A DNA stretch of 64,000 bases from an uncultured Clostridia bacterium (GTDB taxonomy: Bacteria > Bacillota > Clostridia > Christensenellales > CAG-917). Below are positions 32,815 through 41,216 of the stretch, one piece after another. How positions within the stretch are numbered: position 1 is the first letter of the stretch; each line of letters starts with the position of its first letter. A model generated the notes under the pieces. That model saw only the letters and a list, made by a program, of their open reading frames with translations, was not told where the DNA came from and ran no database searches. The stretch covers positions 1 through 64,000 of the forward strand of contig CAKQUX010000003.1 in the NCBI GenBank assembly GCA_934277645.1, in the 5' to 3' direction. A program made the translations under genes and the position numbers.

Positions 32815-34480
32815 AATTTATGATTTCAATCTGAACGAAGAAGAGTGCTTGGACTTTGCGTACGACGCAGTAGAAAACGGCGACGTAAAGAAAAGCCTTA
32901 TGTACGTTCATAAAGCGTTGGAGATTAACCCCGACAACACAGAGGCGAATTTTTATCTCGCCTCTATTTATTCTGACCTGAACGCTTTTGATTTCTCAAA
33001 CGACGTGGTTTTCAAAATTTTGCCGAAAATCAAAAACGCTGAAGAGAAAGAAAGATTTTACATTTTGCTCGGCGCAAATGCGTCGGCAGTCGGCGATTAT
33101 GAATCGGCAACGCATTTTGCTTCGCAGATAGACGTGACTTCCGAAATTTTCGAGGATATAGAAGACGTATTCGACGTTGAAGAGATTCAGCCGAAAAGCG
33201 AGTTTTACGTCGCATATCCGAGAGGAGAAGAGTATTATCAAAGAAGACTTGACGAAGCGCAATCGCTTGTCAAAAACAAAAACATAAACGAAGCTCTTGC
33301 CGTGCTTGACGAATTTACGGACGGCGTTCCGCTTAAAGACAGCGCAGACCATTTAAGGCTTATTTGCTATATGGTGCGCGACGATTTCGACGCGGTCATC
33401 GAATATGCCGAAAGAGCAATCAAAAAGGGCGGCAAAAAACTTGCGATAAAGTGTCTTTTGATAACGGCTTTGCTTTTTGAAAACAAAGAAAAGGAAGCAA
33501 AAGAAAAGACGAAAGAACTTATCGCAAATGACGAATACGAAAGTTTAGAAGACTTGGGCGTGCTGTTGCCGCTTCTCGTCAATCTCGGGATGGATGAAGA
33601 AATCAACGTCTATTGCAAAAAGTTTTTGAAGAAGATCAACTATCATCCGCAAACGATTATGTGGCTTGCGCAAAGCTATTTCAATCTCGGAAAGGTCGAA
33701 GAGGCTAAGGCGGTTATGCGTGAAGTTTACGCAATCTATCGTGACTATTTGCCGTCCGACTATTATATGAACCTTTTTGAAAGTGGCGAAAAAAGAGTGG
33801 AATATTCGGTTGGCTTGCCGATAAAGGAAGTGCTTAATCGCCAAAAGAGAGTGAAAGATTTTTTGTCGATGAAAACCGAGGACGCTCAAAAGGCATACCT
33901 TTACGACAAAAAAACGAACGAACTTTTGAAGTGGGTGTTCAACGGCGGAAACGGCGGACTTACGGTCGCAGTCATTTTGAAGATGGCTGAATTTTACGAC
34001 GACAGTATGAACAGATATTTCGATATGGTTTTACATTCGGACAAACTTACGTTTCCCGAACTTGTCGAGATAATAAGAATTTATCTTTTGCACACCGCTA
34101 AGCTCGATTTTTCGGCATTTGTTTCAAACGAACTTAAAATCGTCACAATGGAGTTCAATCCACTCATAAAGTATATGCCTATGAATTTCGTCAATGCCGT
34201 AGCAAACGTCATAGCAGATATTGTTATGTCGATTGACAGTCCGCTTCCTGCGATAGAGCTTATAAAGAACGAACTTGACGAGTATCTTAAAGAAGAAGGC
34301 GGCGAGATTTATTTTGCAAATATGCAGATTAGTAAAATGGCAAAAATCAAATCGATAAAGACTTTGGCAGGCGTGCTTATTTATAAAACGGAAGCGTTCG
34401 GAACAGCCGAACAAATTCTTGACAGATATTCGATTACTAAATCGACCTTCTTAAAATATGTAAAAGCGATTTTCGGATAA
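32807..34480 (+). CDS. Tetratricopeptide-repeat protein
   Basis: A 557-aa cytoplasmic protein. The first ~130 residues hold TPR-like helical pairs (ECLDFAYDAVENGDVKKSLMYVHKALEINPDNTEANFYLASIY), and further pairs occur near 290-330 (QTIMWLAQSYFNLGKVEEAKAVMREVYAIY). The middle and the C-terminal part are helical and not assigned; the last 30 residues (EQILDRYSITKSTFLKYVKAIF) look like a helix-turn-helix. The ATG at 32807 overlaps the membrane-protein stop by 8 nt and lies in a purine-rich stretch; an upstream frame extension (32690) overlaps the membrane gene heavily and is rejected. Likely a scaffold or adaptor partner of the upstream membrane protein. No known specific function. Confidence 0.78.
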   Translation: MAKIYDFNLNEEECLDFAYDAVENGDVKKSLMYVHKALEINPDNTEANFYLASIYSDLNAFDFSNDVVFKILPKIKNAEEKERFYILLGANASAVGDYESATHFASQIDVTSEIFEDIEDVFDVEEIQPKSEFYVAYPRGEEYYQRRLDEAQSLVKNKNINEALAVLDEFTDGVPLKDSADHLRLICYMVRDDFDAVIEYAERAIKKGGKKLAIKCLLITALLFENKEKEAKEKTKELIANDEYESLEDLGVLLPLLVNLGMDEEINVYCKKFLKKINYHPQTIMWLAQSYFNLGKVEEAKAVMREVYAIYRDYLPSDYYMNLFESGEKRVEYSVGLPIKEVLNRQKRVKDFLSMKTEDAQKAYLYDKKTNELLKWVFNGGNGGLTVAVILKMAEFYDDSMNRYFDMVLHSDKLTFPELVEIIRIYLLHTAKLDFSAFVSNELKIVTMEFNPLIKYMPMNFVNAVANVIADIVMSIDSPLPAIELIKNELDEYLKEEGGEIYFANMQISKMAKIKSIKTLAGVLIYKTEAFGTAEQILDRYSITKSTFLKYVKAIFG

Positions 34481-34594
34481 ACTCGATATAGTATAGCTTT
34501 AACGAAAGAGTGGCGATAAATCGTAACCTACTGTTAAGGAAAGATAATAAAACAAAAATCAATTCATTCGGCAAAAACGCCGATAGGAGTATTT

Positions 34595-35242
34595 ATGGAA
34601 AATGATAACGAATTGACGGAACTTTCGGTTGACGAAAAAAAGAAACTTGTCGATATAGTAGCCGATGAAAAAGCCGAGTACGGCGATAAACTTGCGGCGT
34701 ATGAATATTTGCTTGACAACGGCGCAGAAGTGGTCGATTATATGATTTCAAAAATGCCGTCGCTTCTCAACACGGAAAGCGGTCAGATGCTCGTCGAGAT
34801 TTTGGCTGAGTATAAGGGCAGAAAGGACGTGTATCTTTGGCTTGTGACTTATTTTTATCGCGGCGAAGATATTCCGCTTTTTGCAAGATTGCTCGGCGCG
34901 TACGGCAATGAAGACGCAATCGAAATTCTTACGTCTTATGCTCGCGACTACGACGTAGACTACAACGAGTTTATGGAAATAAGAAACGCAGTCGAAGAAC
35001 TCGGCGGCGAGTTTAACGTCAGAAAAGATTTTTCGGACGATCCGCTTTTCGGCTATTTAAAAGGAGTTGTCGAAACGGACATTTTTAATCGTCCTAACGA
35101 CGATGAAAGCGGTGATGATGATAGCGGTGATGAAGACAAGTCGGACGGCGGCTGTTCGTGCGGCTGTCACCATTCGCACACCGAAACTCACGAGCATAGT
35201 CATAATTGCAGTTGTTGCAACCATCACCACGACGAAGAATAA
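34595..35242 (+). CDS. HEAT-like protein with acidic linker and Cys/His-rich tail
   Basis: A 215-aa protein. Residues 10-145 are helical and resemble HEAT-type repeats (KLAAYEYLLDNGAEVVDYMISKM, LLGAYGNEDAIEILTSYARDY). Residues 168-185 are acidic (DDESGDDDSGDEDKSD). The last 30 residues have eight Cys and His clusters (CSCGCHHSH, then HEHSHNCSCCNHHH), an obvious metal-binding tail. I do not know the family. The metal (Ni, Zn or Cu) cannot be told. It follows the TPR gene by 114 nt and precedes a terminator, so it is probably the last gene of this cluster. RBS GGAG. Confidence 0.72.
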   Translation: MENDNELTELSVDEKKKLVDIVADEKAEYGDKLAAYEYLLDNGAEVVDYMISKMPSLLNTESGQMLVEILAEYKGRKDVYLWLVTYFYRGEDIPLFARLLGAYGNEDAIEILTSYARDYDVDYNEFMEIRNAVEELGGEFNVRKDFSDDPLFGYLKGVVETDIFNRPNDDESGDDDSGDEDKSDGGCSCGCHHSHTETHEHSHNCSCCNHHHDEE

Positions 35243-35257
35243 TGACTTTCGACTATT

Positions 35258-35296
35258 AAAAACGCTGTTTAAGGAAAACTAAACGGCGTTTTTTTG
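35258..35296 (+). terminator. Intrinsic terminator of the TPR cluster
   Basis: AAAACGCTGTTTA against TAAACGGCGTTTT (one mismatch or G-U) then a T-run, 15 nt after the stop. Confidence 0.85.
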
Positions 35297-35353
35297 TCGG
35301 CGTTTTTGCGTTGAAATAGTAACGATATTTCAAATAATGCCTATATAAACGCT

Positions 35354-36328
35354 TTAACGATTTTCGCACAGCCGTTTTAAAGTGTTTTTATGCCGCCGCC
35401 TACAATGCCGTCTATGGTTGGGTTTAAAGCGCAAAGCTTTTATCAGCGTCATAACAAGTTGTATAAGTCCGAACAGACTTACTAAAGGATAGCCGTACGT
35501 TATGAGACGCTCGAAGCCGACGAGTGAAAGGGGATAACACAAAACGAGACAGGCGAAAAACGAAATCGTCTTTGACTTTGTAAACGGCGCAAGGTCGTCA
35601 ATGATAAGTTTTGCAGAAGACACCATAGTGGTAAAAATGGCAAACAGCACGAGAGCGATTGCAACCGCTTTAAAGCCGAGATTTATAGCAACGTCTAAAA
35701 GCGGCATTTCTCCGCCCTTGCCGATAACGACCGCACCGAGACAAAAGAGCATTGCGCTCATAATAACCGCGCTTGCGATACCCGAAGCCGCGATTTCTTT
35801 GTTTGTCATTTCTTTTCCGAGGTCAGCCATAAGATTTCCTGCAATCAGCAGATTTAACGCCGCATAAGATATAGGTTTAAACGGCAAAAACGAACCGACA
35901 AGATTCAATTCGCCGTTTTTGAAAAACAGCAGGAATATGCCGACAACTATGGCAGGGACGATTATGGCGTTTATCGCTTTGACTTGTTTCATTCCCAAAA
36001 CTGCGACTATAATCGACAGAGCGGTAAGCAACAAACCGCCGAAAGGAAACAGCGGACGGATTACGTTTTCTGCGCCTGCGCACATAGCGGACATTGTTAT
36101 GACAGAACAAAAAAAAGTGACGACCTTAAACCATTTTGGGTAAAACAAAAAGTTCTTCTTTCCCGACAACATAAAGAGCGAGCAAAAAAAGCCTAAAAAC
36201 AAGCCCGATATAATCGTCGTTAAAGGACTCAATCCGTTGAAATAAACGGCTACTTCTTTGCCCGACGCAAAACCTGCGCCGACAACCGTTCCTATAAATA
36301 AGGCAACCGCCTTAAAGACTTTTTTCAT
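35354..36328 (-). CDS. YkvI-family membrane transporter
   Basis: A 324-aa protein with about ten membrane helices and a positively charged C-terminal tail (HRRHCRRRHKNTLKR). The N terminus FIGTVVGAGFASGKEVAVYF is the signature of the YkvI family (COG3949), which is distantly related to amino-acid/sodium symporters. Substrate unknown. The ATG at 36328 is chosen because the first membrane helix begins 8 residues later; the longer frame starts at a TTG with no RBS. No good RBS is seen before the ATG either. Single gene, convergent to the TPR cluster. Confidence 0.78.
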   Translation of the reverse strand: MKKVFKAVALFIGTVVGAGFASGKEVAVYFNGLSPLTTIISGLFLGFFCSLFMLSGKKNFLFYPKWFKVVTFFCSVITMSAMCAGAENVIRPLFPFGGLLLTALSIIVAVLGMKQVKAINAIIVPAIVVGIFLLFFKNGELNLVGSFLPFKPISYAALNLLIAGNLMADLGKEMTNKEIAASGIASAVIMSAMLFCLGAVVIGKGGEMPLLDVAINLGFKAVAIALVLFAIFTTMVSSAKLIIDDLAPFTKSKTISFFACLVLCYPLSLVGFERLITYGYPLVSLFGLIQLVMTLIKALRFKPNHRRHCRRRHKNTLKRLCENR

Positions 36329-36588
36329 AAAACAAAATATGCTAAAAAAGTTTGATAAATGACACAAACGATTTTGCGGCGATAATTTAACCTTAAATGA
36401 GCTTTAATTGCCGAGAAAACCGAAAATCAAATCACAAAATAAAAGGCGTGGGAACATAACGGAATGCAAAAGGGGAAATATAATAGAAAGAAAAAAGATT
36501 AAAGTCATAGCAAAGCGTTATGGCGATTTGCAGAAGGCGTTTAAAAAAAAGTATTTATTTTTTACAAATTGAATGATATACTTTAAAC

Positions 36589-38508
36589 ATGAGAAAAATA
36601 GGATTTGTTTTGATAGTTACGCTAATTTTAATTCTTTCGCTCACTCTTGTCGCTTGCGACAAAAACGGCGGTAAAGAAAAATCGCTCTGCGAAAAGTTTC
36701 AGGCGGAAAAGATAGAGCTTAATGTTGCGGTTATGTCTGACACGCATTATCTTTCGCCGAGCTTGGTCGGCGATTATGCCTACGAGAGTTTCGGTGAGAA
36801 AATGAGCGACGCAAAAACTTATGAAATTGCGGTCGCAATAATACGTTCGGCTCTTGATAAAGTTTCGGCTGAAGGCTACAATGCGCTTATCATAACGGGG
36901 GATTTGTGCGACAATCACGCCGTGCAAAATCACGCCGAAATGTCGGCATTACTTAAAACCTATGCGGACGAAAAAGGGCTTAAAATATTCGTAGTGCCTG
37001 GTAATCACGACGTTGCGCCCGAGGGGTACTATGGTTATAAGTACACGTCAAGCGGAAAAGAAAAAGTTGAAAGTTTGCAAGATACCGCAAAAGGAATAGT
37101 CCAGAGTTTCAAAGACTATTATTACGATTTCGGTTACAACGTCGCAATCGCAACGCACGGACTTTCATACGTCGCTAAGCTCGGCGACGGATACAGACTG
37201 CTTGCGATAGATAATTGCAGTGAAGACTTATCGGACGAAACGTTAGCGTTTGTCGACGAACAGCTTGCGGCGGCAGAGAAAGCAGGAGATAAAGTCGTTG
37301 CGGCACAACATAAACCGATTAACAATATGTTCGGGTCGATAACCGATATTTTGGGTAAGAGCCACAGCGCAATTACCGCAAATGCGGAGAAACTTACGAA
37401 TACGCTTGCTGGCAGAGTCGAAATACTATTCTCGGGACATAATCACGCAAACGATGCGGTTGATTTGAAAAGCGAGAGCGGCAAAACGCTTGTCGAAGCG
37501 ATGACGGGCTCTATAAGCCAAAGTGCAAACTGCTATAAGAATTATAAATTCACAAAGAATTACGTTAAAAGTCAAACGCTAAGGCTTGAAAAACTTAACG
37601 CCGATTATTTGCCGAATTATCTTTCGGCGGCGGACAAAGCGTCGGTGATAAACGATTTCAACGGCTATGCGACAAAGCGTGTCGGCGATTTTGCAAGACA
37701 CAAAGTGGACGAACTTAACCTTGTTCAAACGATAGGAAAAGTGATTTTCGGAGCAGAAGAAGTTCCGGCGGCGGCAAATGAATGTATAAAAGAAATAGTA
37801 GCGTTTTTAAATAAGCCGCTTTACGGCAACGACAGCATCGAATCGTTCTTTAAAAAGTATGAGGCAGAATTCCCTGAAAGCAAATATGCCACTGTGTATG
37901 AAGCGGCGGCAAAAGTCGGCGAAAACATTTTCTACGGCGGTGAAAACCAAAAAGACGGTGTAGAGCTTAAAGTCGTCGAATTGGCGTTTGTAGGCATAGT
38001 CGCAAAAATTTATGCGAGTGAGCTTTTCGACAATTTAGATTCGATAGGCGGCAATATAAAAGACAGAGCGGAAAAATGCGACGATGTCGTGAAGACGCTT
38101 TTGAAAAGCGGCAGAATCGACCTTTACAAAAGCGGACTTATAAATGCGGTTTTGAAATTCAAAAAGATAAATTCGCTCCTTAGCGAAAACACCGTTTTGC
38201 GCGCGACTGTAGCAATTCCGAAATCGCTCAAATATACGTCAGTATCTCAGCTTTCAAAAACAATCGAAGCGTTGATTTCGACGGCGAAAGGCTTGGCAAT
38301 GCTTGGCAATATCGATTTGTCCGATTGCTTTGAGACGGCAGTCGATGACGGCGGCAATAGAATTTACAGCGGAGTTTTGAACGTCAGAACTCTTTTGCAT
38401 GACAAAGTGTTTCTCGGAATAGCAAAATCGTTTGTCGTCGACAGCGACGTTCCCGACCGCGATTTCGTTTTAAGTCCGTCTAACGGAAAGTGGGAAAAGG
38501 CGAAATAA
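36589..38508 (+). CDS. Calcineurin-like metallophosphoesterase lipoprotein
   Basis: A 639-aa exported lipoprotein: signal peptide with lipobox LVAC (Cys about 23). The metallophosphoesterase motifs are in order: MSDTHY (~50), GDLCDN (~104), GNHD (~139), QHKP (~243) and GHNHAND (~283), giving a complete dinuclear metal site. The C-terminal ~300 residues are helical and not recognised. It would hydrolyse phosphoesters outside the membrane; substrate unknown. The start is odd: no Shine-Dalgarno sequence stands before the ATG, and a TATACT box lies only 9 nt upstream, so the message may be leaderless or the box fortuitous. Neither neighbour is in the same operon. Confidence 0.85.
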   Translation: MRKIGFVLIVTLILILSLTLVACDKNGGKEKSLCEKFQAEKIELNVAVMSDTHYLSPSLVGDYAYESFGEKMSDAKTYEIAVAIIRSALDKVSAEGYNALIITGDLCDNHAVQNHAEMSALLKTYADEKGLKIFVVPGNHDVAPEGYYGYKYTSSGKEKVESLQDTAKGIVQSFKDYYYDFGYNVAIATHGLSYVAKLGDGYRLLAIDNCSEDLSDETLAFVDEQLAAAEKAGDKVVAAQHKPINNMFGSITDILGKSHSAITANAEKLTNTLAGRVEILFSGHNHANDAVDLKSESGKTLVEAMTGSISQSANCYKNYKFTKNYVKSQTLRLEKLNADYLPNYLSAADKASVINDFNGYATKRVGDFARHKVDELNLVQTIGKVIFGAEEVPAAANECIKEIVAFLNKPLYGNDSIESFFKKYEAEFPESKYATVYEAAAKVGENIFYGGENQKDGVELKVVELAFVGIVAKIYASELFDNLDSIGGNIKDRAEKCDDVVKTLLKSGRIDLYKSGLINAVLKFKKINSLLSENTVLRATVAIPKSLKYTSVSQLSKTIEALISTAKGLAMLGNIDLSDCFETAVDDGGNRIYSGVLNVRTLLHDKVFLGIAKSFVVDSDVPDRDFVLSPSNGKWEKAK

Positions 38509-38739
38509 AAAACAATATAGTCTATAAACGATTTAAGGAAAAACAATTTGATGACGGATTAGAGAAGTAAATCGGCAAACGAAATTTTGACGAAGCTAAA
38601 TCTGACGGAATCGAATTAAAGTTTAAACCGTTAAAACGTTGCAAGGCAAATTCAAATCTTATTTTTAAATATTAGCGTTATACGATGCGTTGCGGCAAAT
38701 TCAAGTGCCAATCGAACAGACGGCGCAGACGACAAAAAT

Positions 38740-38771
38740 GAAAAATCGACGGCTATCGTCGATTTTTTTTT
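38740..38771 (+). terminator. Intrinsic terminator
   Basis: AAAAATCGAC / GTCGATTTTT stem with a GGCTATC loop and a run of nine T. It lies 230 nt after the phosphoesterase gene. Confidence 0.8.
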
Positions 38772-38799
38772 GCAAATTTTCAAAACGCTTTTTATTTAT

Positions 38800-38828
38800 T
38801 TGACATTATTTTTTGAAAATAATAAAAT
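38800..38828 (+). promoter_or_regulatory. Promoter of guaB
   Basis: -35 TTGACA (38800-38805), 17-nt spacer, -10 TAAAAT (38823-38828); leader of about 25 nt with AGGAG before the ATG. Confidence 0.8.
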
Positions 38829-38856
38829 ATTTAAAATTACACAATAGGAGAAAAAA

Positions 38857-40311
38857 ATGAACAAAATAATTAAAGAGGGTTTGACCTTTGACGACGTATT
38901 GTTAGTTCCGCAACATTCAAGCATACTTCCTAAAGATGCAAGTCTCGAAGTCGATTTGGCAGAGGGTATTCACCTTAACATTCCTTTGCTTTCGGCATCG
39001 ATGGACACCGTAACCGAGCATCAGCTTGCAATAGCTATGGCAAGGGAAGGCGGAATCGGAATGATTCACAAAAACCTTTCAATCGAAAAGCAAGCAGAGC
39101 AAGTCGACAAGGTAAAGCGCAGTGAACACGGCGTTATCACCGACCCGTTCTTTTTGTCTCCACAACATAAATTGTCGGACGCTTTGGCTTTGATGAGCCG
39201 TTATAAAATCAGCGGCGTTCCGATTACTGTCGAGGGAAAGCTCGTAGGTATTCTCACAAACCGTGACCTTCGTTTCGAAACCAATTTCAATCAACTTATC
39301 GGCGACGTCATGACAAAGGAAAATCTTGTTACGGCATTAGAAGGCGTTACGCTCGAAGAAGCGCAAAAACTTCTCGGCAAGCACAGAATCGAGAAACTTC
39401 CTATCGTAGACAAGAACTACAACCTTAAAGGACTTATCACGATTAAAGATATCGAAAAAGCGATTCAATATCCTCATTCGGCTCGTGACGTAAACGGCAG
39501 ACTTTTGGCAGGTGCGGCGGTCGGAACGGCTGTCGACACAATGGAAAGAGTTGCCGCTTTGGTTGATGCAAAAGTCGATATTATCGGTGTTGACACGGCG
39601 CACGGACACAGTGACAAAGTTCTTAACATCGTAAAACAAATTAAAGCTAAATATCCTAACCTTAAACTTATTGCAGGAAACGTTGCAACGGCAGACGCAA
39701 CGAAAGCTCTTATCGACGCAGGCGCAGACGTCGTCAAAGTCGGTATCGGACCGGGTTCTATTTGTACGACTCGTGTCGTAGCAGGCATAGGCGTTCCGCA
39801 AATTACGGCAATTATGGATTGCGCGGAAGCTGCCGACAAATATGGCAAACGCATTATCGCCGATGGCGGAATTAAATACAGCGGCGATATAACGAAAGCT
39901 ATCGGCGCAGGCGCATCGGCAGTTATGATAGGAAGCCTTTTTGCAGGAACTAAGGAAAGCCCGGGCGAACTTGAAATGTTCCAAGGCAGAAGTTTCAAGG
40001 TTTACAGAGGTATGGGGTCTCTTTCGGCTATGGCGGCAGGAAGCAAGGACAGATATTTCCAAGAAGACGCTCAAAAATTCGTTCCGGAAGGCGTTGAAGG
40101 CAGAGTCCCGTTCCGTGGACCTTTGTGTGACACCGTATATCAACTCATGGGCGGTCTTAGAAGCGGCATGGGCTATTGCGGCATGAAGACCATCGACGAT
40201 TTGAGAAAAAATGCGCAATTCGTAAAGATTACGTCGGCATCGCTTGTCGAAAGCCATCCGCACGACATCACCATAACGAAAGAAGCGCCTAACTATACGA
40301 CGAGAGGTTAA
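38857..40311 (+). CDS. guaB: IMP dehydrogenase
   Basis: A 484-aa TIM-barrel enzyme that oxidises IMP to XMP with NAD+, the committed step of GMP synthesis. Residues about 95-205 are a pair of CBS domains (ISGVPITVEGKLVGILTNRDLRF, IEKLPIVDKNYNLKGLITIKD). The catalytic loop GPGSICTTRVVAGIGVPQ holds the Cys near 303; DGGIKYSGDITKAIGAGASAVMIG and the flap region RYFQEDAQKFVPEGVEG are standard. Length is normal. The ATG has AGGAG upstream and a consensus promoter. It is followed by a terminator, so it is a single-gene unit. Confidence 0.97.
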   Translation: MNKIIKEGLTFDDVLLVPQHSSILPKDASLEVDLAEGIHLNIPLLSASMDTVTEHQLAIAMAREGGIGMIHKNLSIEKQAEQVDKVKRSEHGVITDPFFLSPQHKLSDALALMSRYKISGVPITVEGKLVGILTNRDLRFETNFNQLIGDVMTKENLVTALEGVTLEEAQKLLGKHRIEKLPIVDKNYNLKGLITIKDIEKAIQYPHSARDVNGRLLAGAAVGTAVDTMERVAALVDAKVDIIGVDTAHGHSDKVLNIVKQIKAKYPNLKLIAGNVATADATKALIDAGADVVKVGIGPGSICTTRVVAGIGVPQITAIMDCAEAADKYGKRIIADGGIKYSGDITKAIGAGASAVMIGSLFAGTKESPGELEMFQGRSFKVYRGMGSLSAMAAGSKDRYFQEDAQKFVPEGVEGRVPFRGPLCDTVYQLMGGLRSGMGYCGMKTIDDLRKNAQFVKITSASLVESHPHDITITKEAPNYTTRG

Positions 40312-40318
40312 AGTTTTG

Positions 40319-40358
40319 CCCTGCTATGGCTTTCCTATTATGGAACCGTAGCAGGGTA
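40319..40358 (+). terminator. Intrinsic terminator-like hairpin after guaB
   Basis: CCCTGCTATGG against CCGTAGCAGGG (one mismatch) with a 14-nt loop, followed by TAGCTTAATTTTTAG. T-run is interrupted. Confidence 0.6.
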
Positions 40359-40417
40359 GCTTAATTTTTAGTTTTTGTTTTTTTAAAAAGGCAAAGAATA
40401 TATAAGGCAAAACATTT

Positions 40418-41212
40418 ATGATAGACACACACGTTCACGTTTTTCCAGACAAGATTGCCGAAGGCGCAATAGCAAAACTTGCGGCGGCGGCGAAAAAAGT
40501 TCCGTCCACAAACGGTTCTTTGTCGGACACCGTTCAAAAAATGAAAGACTGGGGTGTGAACGAGTTTTGGCTTATGTCGATTGCGACAAACGAAAGACAA
40601 ATGACAAACGTCAACGATTTTGCGCTCGGTTGCAAGTCGGACGTTTGCTATCCATTCGCTTCGGTGTATCCGTTGTCGGACAAAGCGTTAGACGAACTTG
40701 AAAGGGTTTACGATTTAGGTTTCAGGGGTATTAAACTTCATCCTGAATATCAACAATTTGAAGTGTCGGATAAAAGGGTATATCCCGTTTACGATTTTAT
40801 AAAGTCGCATGGTATGATGCTTTGTTTTCATGCAGGCAAAGATTGCGCCTATCTAAGCACCTATTATGCCTCGCCGAGAAGCATTGCCAAAGTCGCAGAC
40901 GATTTTAAGGGAATTAAAATCATTGCCGCGCATTTGGGCGGTTGGAACGTTTGGCAAGAAGTGCTTGAATACGAAGCGGGCAAGGATATATATTTCGATA
41001 CCGCATATTTAAAAGGAATGATATCGGATGGCGAAGTCAAGAAAATACTCAGTCGTCATTCAAAAGAGAGAATATTGTTAGGCTCGGATTGCCCTTGGTC
41101 GAGTCCTATAAAGGAAAGGGAATATTTTGAAAAATTTCTATCGTCTAACGAGATAGAACTAATTTGCGATAAAAACGCTACCGAGCTTAAATCGGAAGCG
41201 GAAAGAGGATAA
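40418..41212 (+). CDS. Amidohydrolase-2 family metal-dependent hydrolase
   Basis: A 264-aa TIM-barrel hydrolase: N-terminal metal site DTHVHVF (residues 3-9), GIKLHPEYQQF (~108), CFHAGKD (~143), a second His site in AAHLGGWN (~172), and a catalytic Asp in LLGSDCPWSSP (~228). These are the ligands of the amidohydrolase_2 family (decarboxylases and hydrolases related to TatD). The substrate cannot be told. The RBS is weak (AAGG about 10 nt before the ATG). It ends 4 nt before typA and probably forms a two-gene operon with it. Confidence 0.85.
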   Translation: MIDTHVHVFPDKIAEGAIAKLAAAAKKVPSTNGSLSDTVQKMKDWGVNEFWLMSIATNERQMTNVNDFALGCKSDVCYPFASVYPLSDKALDELERVYDLGFRGIKLHPEYQQFEVSDKRVYPVYDFIKSHGMMLCFHAGKDCAYLSTYYASPRSIAKVADDFKGIKIIAAHLGGWNVWQEVLEYEAGKDIYFDTAYLKGMISDGEVKKILSRHSKERILLGSDCPWSSPIKEREYFEKFLSSNEIELICDKNATELKSEAERG

Positions 41213-41216
41213 AATT

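Larger units (their letters stand above)
38509..38856. other. Intergenic region before guaB
   Basis: About 350 nt with a terminator (38740-38771) and the guaB promoter (38800). No guanine riboswitch or other leader was recognised. Confidence 0.6.
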
